64,000 nucleotides of DNA from an uncultured Bacilli bacterium (GCA_934096805.1 CAKOMW010000001.1:372001-436000), one strand, 5' to 3'; counted from the first letter of the stretch, positions 34,398 through 43,342 are shown. Numbers and translations: made by a program. Notes: generated from the sequence alone by a model not told the origin.

Positions 34398-35079
34398 GGA
34401 GTTGCCTGTTAGTGAAAGGCCTAGAGAAAGGATGCTAAAGTGTGGTGCTAATTCTTTATCTAATTCGGAGTTACTTGCTATTATACTTAAGACAGGTGTT
34501 AGTGGTAGTAGTGTTTATGATTTAGCAAATGATGTTTTAAAAAAGGTTGGTGATATTTCTAATCTTAGTACTGTTAGCGTACAGGAGCTTATGTCTATTA
34601 ATGGAATAGGTTGTGCTAAGGCACTTGAGGTTATGGCTTCAATTGAGCTTGGTAAGAGGGTGTTTTTTTCTAGTAGTAAGTTTTTAGAAAAGTTTAGTAA
34701 TAGTAATGATGTTTATTCTAAGAATAAGTATTTGTTTTATGGAAAAAAGCAGGAGTATTTTTATTGCTTGTATTTGGATTCAAAAAAAGAGTTAATAGAA
34801 AGGAAGTTGTTATTTATGGGAACAATTAATAAGAGTATAGTTCATCCAAGGGAAATATTTAAGGAAGCTTATCGTTTGTCTGCTTCATCTATTGTTTGTA
34901 TGCATAATCATCCTAGTGGAGATAAGATGCCTAGTATGGATGATATTATTTTGACTAATGCTTTAGTGGAGATAGGAAGGCTTCAACAAATACCAATTGT
35001 TGATCATATGATATTTACGGATAATAGTTATTATAGTTTTTATGAGAATGGGGTTTTAGGAAATGAAAAGAGTCTATAA
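34378..35079 (+). CDS. radC: RadC/YsxA family JAB-domain protein
   Basis: 233 residues. A helix-hairpin-helix opening (LMSINGIGCAKALEV) is followed by a JAMM metalloprotease-like core with HNHPSGDKMPSMDD. Despite its name, a role in DNA repair is unproven. ATG 34378 follows AAGGAGATGG. It overlaps mreC by 17 bp: this is the B. subtilis ysxA-mre order but without mreB between. Confidence 0.93.
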   Translation: MGRNLIKELPVSERPRERMLKCGANSLSNSELLAIILKTGVSGSSVYDLANDVLKKVGDISNLSTVSVQELMSINGIGCAKALEVMASIELGKRVFFSSSKFLEKFSNSNDVYSKNKYLFYGKKQEYFYCLYLDSKKELIERKLLFMGTINKSIVHPREIFKEAYRLSASSIVCMHNHPSGDKMPSMDDIILTNALVEIGRLQQIPIVDHMIFTDNSYYSFYENGVLGNEKSL

Positions 35080-35839
35080 AATTGTTTTGGTTATTATTCT
35101 TGTTTTAGGATTGTTTTTCTTGTTTAGTGATAGGTTATTTCTTGGTAATAATCCTTTTAAGCAAGTTTATAAAGTGATGATTATTCCTGTTTCTAAGTTG
35201 TCTAATTCTTTTAATGATATTAGGAATTATAAGAGTATTAGTGCTCTTAATAAAAAGTTAGAAAAAGATAATATTTTACTTAATAGTACTTTGGATAAGA
35301 ATAGTGCTTTGGAGGAAGAGAATAAAGAACTTAAATCTTTGATGGATCTTTCTTATGAGTCACAGAATAAGGTTTTTGCTAGGGTTATATCTAGGAATAG
35401 ATTGTATTTTTTTGATACTTTTATTATATCTCGAGGAAGTGGTTCTGGTATTTCTTTATCTGATGCTGTTTTGTGTAGTGAGGGACTTGTTGGACGGGTT
35501 ATTTCTATTAGTAAGAATTATGCTACGGTTAGAATGATTACTAGTAATTATGATGATAATAAATTGTCTGTTGTTATTAAGGGCAAAAAGAATGTTAATG
35601 GAGTTGTTAAAGAGTATAAGAATGGTTATTTACTTATTGATGGTGTTGATAATTATAATAAAGTTTTAGTAGGAGATAAGGTTTATACATCTGGTCTTGG
35701 TCTTATGTCTCGTGGTTTTTATGTGGGAGAAGTTTCTAAGGTTGTTTTAGATAGTTATGGAATAAGTAATTTGGTTTATGTGAAGCCTGTTTCTTCTCTT
35801 TCTAATATTAATTATGTGATGGTGGTTTCTAATGATTAG
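35063..35839 (+). CDS. mreC: Rod-shape protein MreC
   Basis: 258 residues: a membrane helix at about 5-22, a coiled coil at about 50-90 (LNKKLEKDNILLNSTLD...EENKELK) and two beta-barrel domains with ARVISRNRLYFFDTFIISRG and DGVVNYNKVLVGDKVYTSGLG-like turns. MreC organises the elongation-type wall synthesis complex from outside the membrane. It overlaps radC and mreD. mreB is not in this operon. Confidence 0.9.
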   Translation: MKRVYKIVLVIILVLGLFFLFSDRLFLGNNPFKQVYKVMIIPVSKLSNSFNDIRNYKSISALNKKLEKDNILLNSTLDKNSALEEENKELKSLMDLSYESQNKVFARVISRNRLYFFDTFIISRGSGSGISLSDAVLCSEGLVGRVISISKNYATVRMITSNYDDNKLSVVIKGKKNVNGVVKEYKNGYLLIDGVDNYNKVLVGDKVYTSGLGLMSRGFYVGEVSKVVLDSYGISNLVYVKPVSSLSNINYVMVVSND

Positions 35840-36284
35840 TGTTTTTATTCTTATAGTTGTTTCTTTTGTTCTTGATTTGTTTTTAGGAAATGTGTTTTAT
35901 GGATTGGTTCCAATGTTTATTGTTTGTATTATTCCTTTTATGTCTTTTGTTTCATCTAAGTATAAGTTGTTTTTGTTTTTAATTGTTGGTTTTTTTATGG
36001 ATATATTGTTTAGTGATGTTCTTTTTATAAATATTATTTTTTTCTTTATTATGTATTTTATAAAGTTTAAGAAAGGGTTGCTTTATATGATTTTTTCTTG
36101 TTTATTTGTTTATGTTTTTTATATTTTGTATCTTTTTGGGGTTTTAAGTGTTTTAGGATATGGTTTTTATTTTTCTAAGTTGTTTTCTTTTACTTGGTAT
36201 TCTTTTGTTATTAATGTATTTTATATATTTTTTTCTTGTTTAGTATTTGGTCGTAATTTGGATGATAAAAAGAGTTTATATTAA
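35832..36284 (+). CDS. mreD: Rod-shape protein MreD
   Basis: 150 residues, five hydrophobic segments, no other motif; assigned by size, topology and position (8-bp overlap with mreC). MreD is the membrane partner of MreC. Sequence alone would not identify it, as MreD is poorly conserved. Confidence 0.75.
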   Translation: MISVFILIVVSFVLDLFLGNVFYGLVPMFIVCIIPFMSFVSSKYKLFLFLIVGFFMDILFSDVLFINIIFFFIMYFIKFKKGLLYMIFSCLFVYVFYILYLFGVLSVLGYGFYFSKLFSFTWYSFVINVFYIFFSCLVFGRNLDDKKSLY

Positions 36285-36317
36285 TTCTTTTTTTCATATA
36301 ATTTTATGGGTGATATT

Positions 36318-36929
36318 ATGTATGAGTATAAGAGTGTTAATAAGTATCTTCAAAAGAATGGGAAAAGGAAGAAGGAAAGAAGGGGTTTTAAGGGGTTTTT
36401 GTATAGTGTTTTTATTAAATTACTTATTTGTATTTTAATAGTTCTTGCGGTTTTAATTATTGTTAAGATTGATAAGAAGAGTAGTGGAAAGATTAATTCG
36501 TTTTTATATGAGAATAATATTAATTTTTCGAGGATAAATAAGTGGTATAATGAACATTTTGGTGATGTTTTGCCTAATTCTTCTAAGGCGATTAGTAATG
36601 CTACACCAGTTTTTAGTGAGAGTTTAGATTATAGTGGCGCAAATATATATAAAGATGGTGTTAGTTTGGCGGTTGCTAGTTCTTATTTGGTGCCTATATT
36701 AGGGGATGGAATTGTTGTTTTTAGTGGAACTAAAGATGGTTATGGAAATACTGTTATTGTTCAACAAAGTGATGGGATTGATGTTTGGTATGGAAATATA
36801 GCTAATTGCAATGTTAAGTTATATGATTATGTATCAAAGGGTGAGTTTTTGGGAGAAGTTAATAATAAGCTTTATTTAGTTTTTCAAAAGGATGGGAAGT
36901 ATTTAGATTATAAGAACTATATTTCGTAA
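36318..36929 (+). CDS. spoIVFA: SpoIVFA-like protein, degenerate M23 domain
   Basis: 203 residues: a basic N-terminus, one TM helix at about 37-58 and a C-terminal LytM/M23-like fold (GYGNTVIVQQSDGIDVWYGN...VSKGEFLGEV...LYLVFQKDGKYLDY). All metal-binding histidines of M23 peptidases are replaced (HG to QQ, YAH to YGN, HLHFE to LYLVF). In B. subtilis SpoIVFA holds and inhibits SpoIVFB in the forespore membrane. ATG 36318 follows GGGTGAT. Position between mreD and the M50 protease supports the call. Confidence 0.82.
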   Translation: MYEYKSVNKYLQKNGKRKKERRGFKGFLYSVFIKLLICILIVLAVLIIVKIDKKSSGKINSFLYENNINFSRINKWYNEHFGDVLPNSSKAISNATPVFSESLDYSGANIYKDGVSLAVASSYLVPILGDGIVVFSGTKDGYGNTVIVQQSDGIDVWYGNIANCNVKLYDYVSKGEFLGEVNNKLYLVFQKDGKYLDYKNYIS

Positions 36930-36954
36930 GTTTTATATACATCCTCTTACGGTT

Positions 36955-37662
36955 TTGCTTTTGATACTTGTTATTTTTACAGGTCTTTTTAAGGAATTTT
37001 TGTTAGTTTTTTCAATTATTATTATTCATGAATTGGGGCATTTATTTAGTGCTGTTTATTATAAGTGGAATATTGATAAGATAAGTATATATCCTTATGG
37101 AGGGTGTGTTAGTTTTAATGAGAAGTTAAATAGACCTATTAGGGAAGAGTTTATTATTTTAATAATGGGTCCTTTGGTACAAGTGTTTTATTTATTGGTG
37201 TTTTATTTATTTTTTAGATTTGGTTTTGTTTCTTTTAAGACTTTTGTTTTGTTTAAGACTTATAATTTTACACTTCTTTGTTTTAATTTGTTACCTATTT
37301 ATCCTCTTGATGGAGGGAGGATTGTTAATTTGTTGTTTAACTTTTTTTTACCTTATAGGAAGTGTAATTTTTTAATAATAGTTATTTCTATTTTGTTTAT
37401 ATTTATTGTTATTGTTAATTGTTCTAGTGTTAATTTGGTTATGATGATGGTATTTGTATTGTCTGAAGTTTTTGTTTTTATTAAACAACAAGATTATTTA
37501 TATAATAAGTTTTTGCTTGAAAGGTTTCTTTTTAATTTTTCTTTTTATAGAGTTAGGGTTATAAAGAATAAGAATAATTTTTATAGGGGTAAGAGGCATG
37601 TGCTTTATAATAATTTTAAATATGTTACGGAAAAGGAGTATTTAAAGGGGAGGTATAGATGA
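36955..37662 (+). CDS. spoIVFB: SpoIVFB-like site-2 (M50) membrane metalloprotease
   Basis: 235 residues from TTG 36955. About six membrane segments; zinc motif HELGH in IIIIHELGHLFSAVYYKW and the third ligand in NLLPIYPLDGGR. SpoIVFB cleaves pro-sigmaK during sporulation. The frame is open upstream to 36907 and encodes RKFYIHPLTVLL, which fits the SpoIVFB start better; an ATT at 36907 lies seven bases after GGGAAG. A non-ATG start overlapping spoIVFA is therefore possible. Pro-sigmaK is not in the window. Confidence 0.88.
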   Translation: MLLILVIFTGLFKEFLLVFSIIIIHELGHLFSAVYYKWNIDKISIYPYGGCVSFNEKLNRPIREEFIILIMGPLVQVFYLLVFYLFFRFGFVSFKTFVLFKTYNFTLLCFNLLPIYPLDGGRIVNLLFNFFLPYRKCNFLIIVISILFIFIVIVNCSSVNLVMMMVFVLSEVFVFIKQQDYLYNKFLLERFLFNFSFYRVRVIKNKNNFYRGKRHVLYNNFKYVTEKEYLKGRYR

Positions 37663-38828
37663 AAAGGGTTATATTTCTAATGATTGTTATACTTTTAGGT
37701 GCTTTGTATCTTAATTATGATGGGGATACTAAGAAGAGTGATAATGTGCCTACTTCGGATTCTTCGATGAAGGGGGTATTTGTTTCTTATATTGATTATG
37801 CAAGTTTGAAGGGGAAAGAGGTTAAGGAACAAAAGAATATTATTAATGAAATGGTTAATAATGTTTCATATTTTGGTTTTAATACAGTTATATTACAAGT
37901 TAGGGCTTTTTCTGATGCAATCTATGATTCTTCTTATTTTCCTTTGTCTAGTGTGATGGCTTATGATGAACAAGGGGTTTTGTTTGATGTTTTATCTTAT
38001 TTTATTGAGAAATGTAATAATAAGGATATTTTAGTTTATGCATGGATTAATCCTTATAGGATTTCTAATGATGGGGATAAGAGTAAAATTAGTAAAAATG
38101 CTAGTTATTATAAGTGGCTTGATACAAATAAAATTGGAGTATATGATAATGGGATTTATTTTAATCCGGCGGATTCTGATGTTTTAGAGCTTATTTTGAA
38201 TGGGGTTTCAGAGATAGTTAAGAATTATAAGGTTGCTGGTGTTTTATATGATGATTATTTTTATCCTAATGATGTAATAGATATGCAGAATTATGAGGAT
38301 TATAAGGGTGAGCTTTCTTTGAATTCGTATAGGGTTAATAATATTAGTAATTTGCTTAAGGAGTCTTATCTTAGGGTAAAGAGTATTAATAAGGATGTTT
38401 TGTTTGGGATTAGTCCTTCTGGTAATGTGGAGAATAATCTTAATTATGAATATTTAGATATTAAGAATGTTTTAAAGGATAAGTATTTGGATTTTATAAT
38501 GCCTCAGCTTTATTATGGGTTTAATAATCAGAATAAACCTTATATGAAAGTGCTTAAGGAATGGAGTGGTCTTAATGTTAATAAGATAGATTTATATGTA
38601 GCTCTTTCTTTGTATAAGTCTGGTATGGTTGATACTTATGCTGGTAATGGTAAGGATGAGTGGGTTTCTAATAGTGATATTATTAAGAGACAGGTTCTTT
38701 CTTCTTCAGTTGTTAATGATTATAGTGGTTTTGTTATTTTTAGGTATGAATATTTGTTTGAGATTTTTGATAATGATAATTTAGTTTCTGAGGTTAATGG
38801 TTTACAGAAGATAATGAATATTAAATAA
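37659..38828 (+). CDS. GHL10/DUF187-type glycosyl hydrolase, membrane-anchored
   Basis: 389 residues: a signal-anchor at 2-20, then a TIM-barrel domain (KGVFVSYIDYASL; FNTVILQVRAFSDAIYDSS; ILVYAWINPYRIS; YKVAGVLYDDYFYP; VLFGISPSGN; DFIMPQLYYGF). The D-D-Y around YDDYFYP is the likely acid region. DigH-type relatives cut denuded glycan strands of peptidoglycan. ATG overlaps the stop of the protease gene by 4 bp, so wall cleavage is coupled to this sporulation operon. Confidence 0.87.
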   Translation: MKRVIFLMIVILLGALYLNYDGDTKKSDNVPTSDSSMKGVFVSYIDYASLKGKEVKEQKNIINEMVNNVSYFGFNTVILQVRAFSDAIYDSSYFPLSSVMAYDEQGVLFDVLSYFIEKCNNKDILVYAWINPYRISNDGDKSKISKNASYYKWLDTNKIGVYDNGIYFNPADSDVLELILNGVSEIVKNYKVAGVLYDDYFYPNDVIDMQNYEDYKGELSLNSYRVNNISNLLKESYLRVKSINKDVLFGISPSGNVENNLNYEYLDIKNVLKDKYLDFIMPQLYYGFNNQNKPYMKVLKEWSGLNVNKIDLYVALSLYKSGMVDTYAGNGKDEWVSNSDIIKRQVLSSSVVNDYSGFVIFRYEYLFEIFDNDNLVSEVNGLQKIMNIK

Positions 38829-38902
38829 TTTTTTGGATATTTTATTTACACTTTTCATTAATTTTGATATAATTTGTGTTAGAATATGAGGAGTTGAATT
38901 TG

Positions 38903-40834
38903 ATGAAGAAAAGTATTTATTATTTATTTATATTTGGATTTTTATTTTTTGTATTTAGTTTTAGTGTTAATGCTTTAGAAGCTAGTATGAGTGTAAAATG
39001 TAATACTTTGAAGCTTAATGGTAGCTCTACTTGTAAAGTTTATGCAAATATAAGTGGAGGAGGTCTTGAAGGTGTTAGTGTTTCTTCGTTAGAGATTGTT
39101 TCTGGTGATGATGTTGTTGCTATTGCGGAAACTTTTAAGGCTAATGATAATAGATTTTCTGCGGGAAAGAATGTGTATTTAGGTACTTTTAAGATAAAGT
39201 CTTTGGGAAAGAATGGTACAGGTAAAGTTAATTTAAAGCTTGTTGCTAGGAGTGATCCAGGGCAAGCTACTGTTACTCTTAGTCCTAAGACGGGAGTTGT
39301 GGCAACGTTTAATGTTTTGTCTTCGGTTGCAACACTTTCTAGTATAAGTGTTAATGATGCTCCGATTAATGGTTTTGATAGCAATGTTTATTCTTATAAA
39401 CTTAGTGGAATTACTACTAGTAGTGTAAAGGTGTCTGCGCTTGGTAGTCTTTCTAGTGTAAAGGTAAGTGGTGCTGGTACTCATAAGTTGAAATGTGGTA
39501 ATAATACTGTTGTTTTAAATACTGTTTCACAGGATAAGAGTAAAAAGTTAAAATATACACTTACTATTAATAGAACTTGTGATGATAATACAACTTTAAA
39601 GAATATAGTTTTATCTAGTGGTACTTTGGCTCCTGCTTTTAGTGCTAGTACAACTGATTATAAAGTTAATGTTGATTCTAAGACTGAAAATATTACAATT
39701 AATGTTGATAAAGGTAGTGAAGGGCAAAAAATAAGTGGTCTTGTTAATAATAAAAAGCTTGCTTTTGGTGATAATACTTTTAAGATAAAGGTTACTAGTG
39801 AAAAGGGTTCTAGTAGGACTTATAAGATTATAGTTAATCGTGCTGATGATAGGTCTAATAATGCGCTTTTGTCCACTCTTACTTTAGATAGTGGTAAGCT
39901 TAATTTTGATAAGAATGTATTTAATTATGAAGTTAAGGTTTTAAATACTGTAGAAAAAATTAATGTTGTTGCTAATGCAGAGGATGCAAAGGCTAAGGTT
40001 GATGTTACTAATCCTGATACTTTGAAAGAGGGAGAAAATAACATAGTAGTTAAGGTAACTGCTGAGAATGGTTCAACACAAGAGTATACGATAAAGGTTA
40101 ATAGACTTAAAGCTGGAGAAGTTATGGGGGATAATCCTAATATAAAGTTACTTACTATTACAGGTTATACTATTAATTTTAATCCTCTTACGACTAGTTA
40201 TAATTTAAAGATTGATAATAAGACTGATAGTTTAGGAATTAATGTTATAATGGAAGAAGATGGTGCAACTTATTTAATTAGTGGAAATGAAAACTTAAAA
40301 GATGGTTCGGTTATTGTTATTGATACTACTTCTTTAGATGGAACTAAGAATACTTATAAGATTATTATTGAAAAGAGTAATACTGATTTTTATATTCTTA
40401 TTGGGGCTGGAGTGCTTCTTGTTGGAAGTCTTAGTGCTATTATAGCGATAATGGTTAAAAAGAGAAAAGGTAAGAATAATGGTATTATGGATTCTATAGG
40501 TAGTAGTGCTGGTAGTGTGGATGCATCAAAGAGTGATGTTGTGGAAGAGGTTAATCCAATTCAAGAAGAACCTGTAGAAGGTGGTGACTTTGGTAAGAGT
40601 AAGGGTTGGTTTAGAAAGCATAAGAGTGTACCTAAGAATGAAGTCATGTCTTTTGAAGAATTAAAGAAATATGATCCTACTAATAAAGGGAATGGTATTG
40701 TAGGTAGATCTGCTCCATCAGAAGAGTATGAAAGGGTAGAAATTACTGAGGATCAAACTAAACAATGTCCTAAGTGTGGACATAGAATTAATTTTTCTGC
40801 TAAAGTGTGTCCTTATTGTGATAAAGAGTTTTAA
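38903..40834 (+). CDS. Surface protein: cohesin-like and cadherin-like domains, TM, cytoplasmic zinc ribbon
   Basis: 643 residues. Signal peptide at 1-24, then a cohesin-like region with aromatic-poor beta strands up to about 145. At least three cadherin-like beta-sandwich repeats follow (pattern LSSI..NDAPINGFDSNVYSY, TLKNIVLSSGTLAPAF, LLSTLTLDSGKLNFD). A TM helix lies at about 493-515 and a C-terminal zinc ribbon CPKCGH...CPYC. A surface protein with an intracellular zinc ribbon is unusual. ATG 38903 has GAGGAG nearby. It ends in a terminator. Confidence 0.8.
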   Translation: MKKSIYYLFIFGFLFFVFSFSVNALEASMSVKCNTLKLNGSSTCKVYANISGGGLEGVSVSSLEIVSGDDVVAIAETFKANDNRFSAGKNVYLGTFKIKSLGKNGTGKVNLKLVARSDPGQATVTLSPKTGVVATFNVLSSVATLSSISVNDAPINGFDSNVYSYKLSGITTSSVKVSALGSLSSVKVSGAGTHKLKCGNNTVVLNTVSQDKSKKLKYTLTINRTCDDNTTLKNIVLSSGTLAPAFSASTTDYKVNVDSKTENITINVDKGSEGQKISGLVNNKKLAFGDNTFKIKVTSEKGSSRTYKIIVNRADDRSNNALLSTLTLDSGKLNFDKNVFNYEVKVLNTVEKINVVANAEDAKAKVDVTNPDTLKEGENNIVVKVTAENGSTQEYTIKVNRLKAGEVMGDNPNIKLLTITGYTINFNPLTTSYNLKIDNKTDSLGINVIMEEDGATYLISGNENLKDGSVIVIDTTSLDGTKNTYKIIIEKSNTDFYILIGAGVLLVGSLSAIIAIMVKKRKGKNNGIMDSIGSSAGSVDASKSDVVEEVNPIQEEPVEGGDFGKSKGWFRKHKSVPKNEVMSFEELKKYDPTNKGNGIVGRSAPSEEYERVEITEDQTKQCPKCGHRINFSAKVCPYCDKEF

Positions 40835-40861
40835 AAGTACTTGAAAAAGTGCTTTTTTTTT
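40834..40861 (+). terminator. Terminator of the zinc-ribbon surface gene
   Basis: Stem AAAGTACTT/AAGTGCTTT with loop GAAA and a run of T. Confidence 0.85.
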
Positions 40862-40899
40862 ATTATAATTATTTTAGAATAGACTATGGAGGTTAGATT

Positions 40900-42459
40900 A
40901 TGCCAGTTAGAGAAAAGTTTGATAGTTTTAAAAAGGATAATCCTTTGTTTAGAGATGTAAAAGAGTATAATAAGTATTTATTAATGTTGATTAGTGTTTC
41001 TATATTAGTACTTACTGGGGTTATTTCTTATTTTGTAAGTGGTTCTTATGCTAGATGGAATATGGTTGTGGAGTCTAGTAACATATTGAAGTTAGGGGTT
41101 AAAAGTCTTAATTTGGATGAAAGTGGTGCTAACAAGCCTGAACTTACAAGTAATATGATACCGGTTTATTATGATAATACAAGTAGTAGTTGGAAGAAAG
41201 CTGATGAAAATAATAGGGATGAAGCTTATAAGTGGTATGATTATGATAGTAAAATGTGGGCAAATGCTGTAACTGTTACAGAAGCTAATAGAGATACTTA
41301 TTTGAAAGCAAGCGCAGGTACAGAAATACCAATGGATGATATAAATACAATGTGGGTATGGATACCAAGATATACATATACATATCTGAAAACTAATACA
41401 CCAGAAGAAATAAAGATAAAGTTTGAGAAGGGAATAGAAAGCACAGGTACAATAAAGTGTACTGATAATGTATCAGGAAGTGGAACAACATCACAAACAT
41501 GTACAGATACAACAAATGGAGGTTTAAAAGCAGGAACAAGTACATATACCCATCCAGCTTTCACATTTGGAGATACAGAACTAACAGGATTATGGGTAGG
41601 TAAGTTTGAGAGTAGTGCAACAACAATACCAACAAGTGCTTCAACAACAGAATCTACAGTAATAATAAAACCAAATGTCCAATCATTAAGATATAAAACA
41701 GTATCATATCAATTTAGAGATGCAAGACAAATGGAGAAAGCAAATAATGTATATGGCTTTTCACAAAGTAATAACACAACATTTAATTGGAATGGTAATT
41801 TAACTGGAGATATCAATAATATAGATATACATATGATGAAGAATACAGAATGGGGAGCAGTAACATATTTATATCATTCAAAATATGGAAGATGTACTTC
41901 TGGTACTTGTGTAGAATTAACAATAAATAACTGTAGTACATATACAACAGGAATAGGAGCAGATACAGTAAGTGCTAATGAGTCTTCGATAACATGTACG
42001 ACAAATAAGAATAAATATAATGGAGAAAGCGGAGTAAAAGCAAGTACAACAGGAAATGTATATGGTGTGTATGACATGTCTGGAGGCACATGGGAATATA
42101 CAATGGGCAATATGGTAAATTCATCTAATCAATTTTATACATCAAGTGCAAGTAATTGGAGTACAACAACATATCCATTATCAAAGTACTATGATAGTTA
42201 TACATATAATACTGATGAAGCAACATATTCAAAAGGAAGGTTAGGAGATGCAACAATAGAAATGAGTCCTTCATCTAGTTCTACTACTTCATGGTATTCA
42301 GATTATGCCTTCTTCCCATACTCGAACATGACTTGGTTCCTACGTGGGGGTGGCTACAGTAATGGTACGGGTGTGGGTGCTTTCTCCTTTGGATTTGGCA
42401 ATGGTTCTGCGCTCAACTTCCGCTCGTTTCGGGTTTCTCTTGGCGTTCAGGCCTCTTAA
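40900..42459 (+). CDS. Anchored surface protein with lectin-like hypervariable C-terminus
   Basis: 519 residues. N-terminal ~30 residues cytoplasmic, TM helix at about 28-50, then a stalk and a formylglycine-enzyme/C-type-lectin-like domain from about residue 85 (PELTSNMIPVYYD, MWVWIPRYTYTYL, VYDMSGGTWEYTMGNM). The end reads WFLRGGGYSNGTG... to SFRVSLG, as in DGR-diversified proteins. Codons are T-rich up to about 41290 and A-rich after, and GC-rich in the last 155 bp. The A-rich part is shared with the gene at 62.1 kb. GGAGG precedes ATG 40900. Likely a ligand-binding adhesin. Confidence 0.82.
   Translation: MPVREKFDSFKKDNPLFRDVKEYNKYLLMLISVSILVLTGVISYFVSGSYARWNMVVESSNILKLGVKSLNLDESGANKPELTSNMIPVYYDNTSSSWKKADENNRDEAYKWYDYDSKMWANAVTVTEANRDTYLKASAGTEIPMDDINTMWVWIPRYTYTYLKTNTPEEIKIKFEKGIESTGTIKCTDNVSGSGTTSQTCTDTTNGGLKAGTSTYTHPAFTFGDTELTGLWVGKFESSATTIPTSASTTESTVIIKPNVQSLRYKTVSYQFRDARQMEKANNVYGFSQSNNTTFNWNGNLTGDINNIDIHMMKNTEWGAVTYLYHSKYGRCTSGTCVELTINNCSTYTTGIGADTVSANESSITCTTNKNKYNGESGVKASTTGNVYGVYDMSGGTWEYTMGNMVNSSNQFYTSSASNWSTTTYPLSKYYDSYTYNTDEATYSKGRLGDATIEMSPSSSSTTSWYSDYAFFPYSNMTWFLRGGGYSNGTGVGAFSFGFGNGSALNFRSFRVSLGVQAS
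41290..42300 (+). repeat. A-rich cassette, copy 1 (other copy about 62928-63927)
   Basis: About 1 kb of near-identical protein and closely similar DNA with the second copy; for example both have the run MWVWIPRYTYTYL and HMMKNTEWGAVTYLYHSKYG. Identity is estimated by eye only. Confidence 0.75.
42301..42456 (+). other. Candidate DGR variable region, copy 1
   Basis: The first 24 codons can be aligned with 63928-63999 without gaps. Invariant: F-P-Y-S, W-F, R-G-G, Y, G-T. Variable codons are 2-4, 9-11, 14, 18, 20, 21, 24 (11 amino-acid changes, few silent changes). GC content is clearly above the flanks. This is the appearance of a lectin variable region under diversification; mutagenic retrohoming itself is inferred. 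Confidence 0.6.
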
Positions 42460-42504
42460 GCCTATTTAATATAAAGTTTAATATAATAAGATATAATATT
42501 TAAA

Positions 42505-42531
42505 AAGGGTTCTAATGACTCTTTTTTTTCA
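42505..42531 (+). terminator. Weak terminator after surface gene
   Basis: AAGGGTTC/GACTCTTT hairpin with G-U pairs and one mismatch, followed by T. Confidence 0.4.
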
Positions 42532-42555
42532 TATAATTTTTTAGGAGGAATAGTT

Positions 42556-43053
42556 ATGATTAATAAGCAGGGTTTATGGTTTTTAACTTTATTTAGTTTA
42601 GTATTGGTGCTTAGTGTTTATTATATTACAATGCCTAATGAGGTGTTTACTAATAGTGGTACTTTGTCTAATACTAAGAAGACTACTGAGGTTAATAAGG
42701 AAGTAAAGGAATCTAATTATATTGCTACTTTGAAGATTGAGCTTGATGATAAGAGGAATGAATCTTTGAAGGAGTATGAGTCTATTTTGTCTAATAGTTC
42801 TTCTAGTACTGATGATAAGAATAAGGCTTATGAGGGAATTAAGGATATTAATTCTACTAAGGCTCTTGAGGAGGGGATTGTTTCTCTTATTAAGAGTGAA
42901 TTAGGACTTAATAGTTTTGTAGAGGTTAAGTCTACTTCGGTATCGGTTGTTGTTGATAAGAAGGATCATGATGTTAAACTTGCTAATAAGATTATGAATT
43001 TGGTTCAGGGGGAGTTTAATGATTATGTAAGTGTTTCTGTTAAATTTTCTTGA
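42556..43053 (+). CDS. spoIIIAH: SpoIIIAH-like protein
   Basis: 165 residues: a short basic start and TM helix (KQGLWFLTLFSLVLVLSVYY, closely like SpoIIIAH of Bacillus), a charged linker, and a C-terminal ring-building domain (EEGIVSLIKSELGLNSFVEV...DVKLANKIMNLVQGEF). SpoIIIAH pairs with SpoIIQ across the space between mother cell and forespore. Neither the rest of the spoIIIA operon nor spoIIQ is nearby. AGGAGG precedes the ATG. Confidence 0.88.
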   Translation: MINKQGLWFLTLFSLVLVLSVYYITMPNEVFTNSGTLSNTKKTTEVNKEVKESNYIATLKIELDDKRNESLKEYESILSNSSSSTDDKNKAYEGIKDINSTKALEEGIVSLIKSELGLNSFVEVKSTSVSVVVDKKDHDVKLANKIMNLVQGEFNDYVSVSVKFS

Positions 43054-43135
43054 TTTTTTCACGTTTTCTTTGTTTGTATCATAAAATATTATGGATAATA
43101 TAAAACCACCCAATCTGAAAGTGAGGGAATGCTTT

Positions 43136-43342
43136 TTGAAAAAATCTATACTTACAAAGAGAGAAAAAGAAGTGTTTGAGTTATTGATTTTGAATAAGAC
43201 TACTAAGGAAATTGCTAGTAAGCTTAATATTAGTGAAAAGACTGTAAGAAATCATATTTCCAATGCTATGCAGAAACTTGGGGTTAAAGGACGAGCTGCT
43301 GCAGTTGTAGAACTTTTGAAATTAAAGGAATTATCACTATAA
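43136..43342 (+). CDS. gerE: GerE-like LuxR-type transcription regulator
   Basis: 68 residues from TTG 43136 (GAGGG eight bases before); the frame is open back to ATG 43091, which has no ribosome-binding site. It is almost entirely a LuxR-type HTH: TKREKEVFELLILNKTTKEI, then SEKTVRNHISNAMQKLGVKG and AAVVELLKLKELSL. This is strikingly close to B. subtilis GerE, which controls late spore-coat genes in the mother cell. Other small LuxR-type regulators are the alternative, but the length and the next gene (gerM) support GerE. Confidence 0.87.
   Translation: MKKSILTKREKEVFELLILNKTTKEIASKLNISEKTVRNHISNAMQKLGVKGRAAAVVELLKLKELSL

Noticed and set aside
40900..42459. True formylglycine-generating enzyme
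   Set aside because: Only the fold-type motifs fit; the catalytic cysteine pattern of the enzyme is not seen, and the end is hypervariable.
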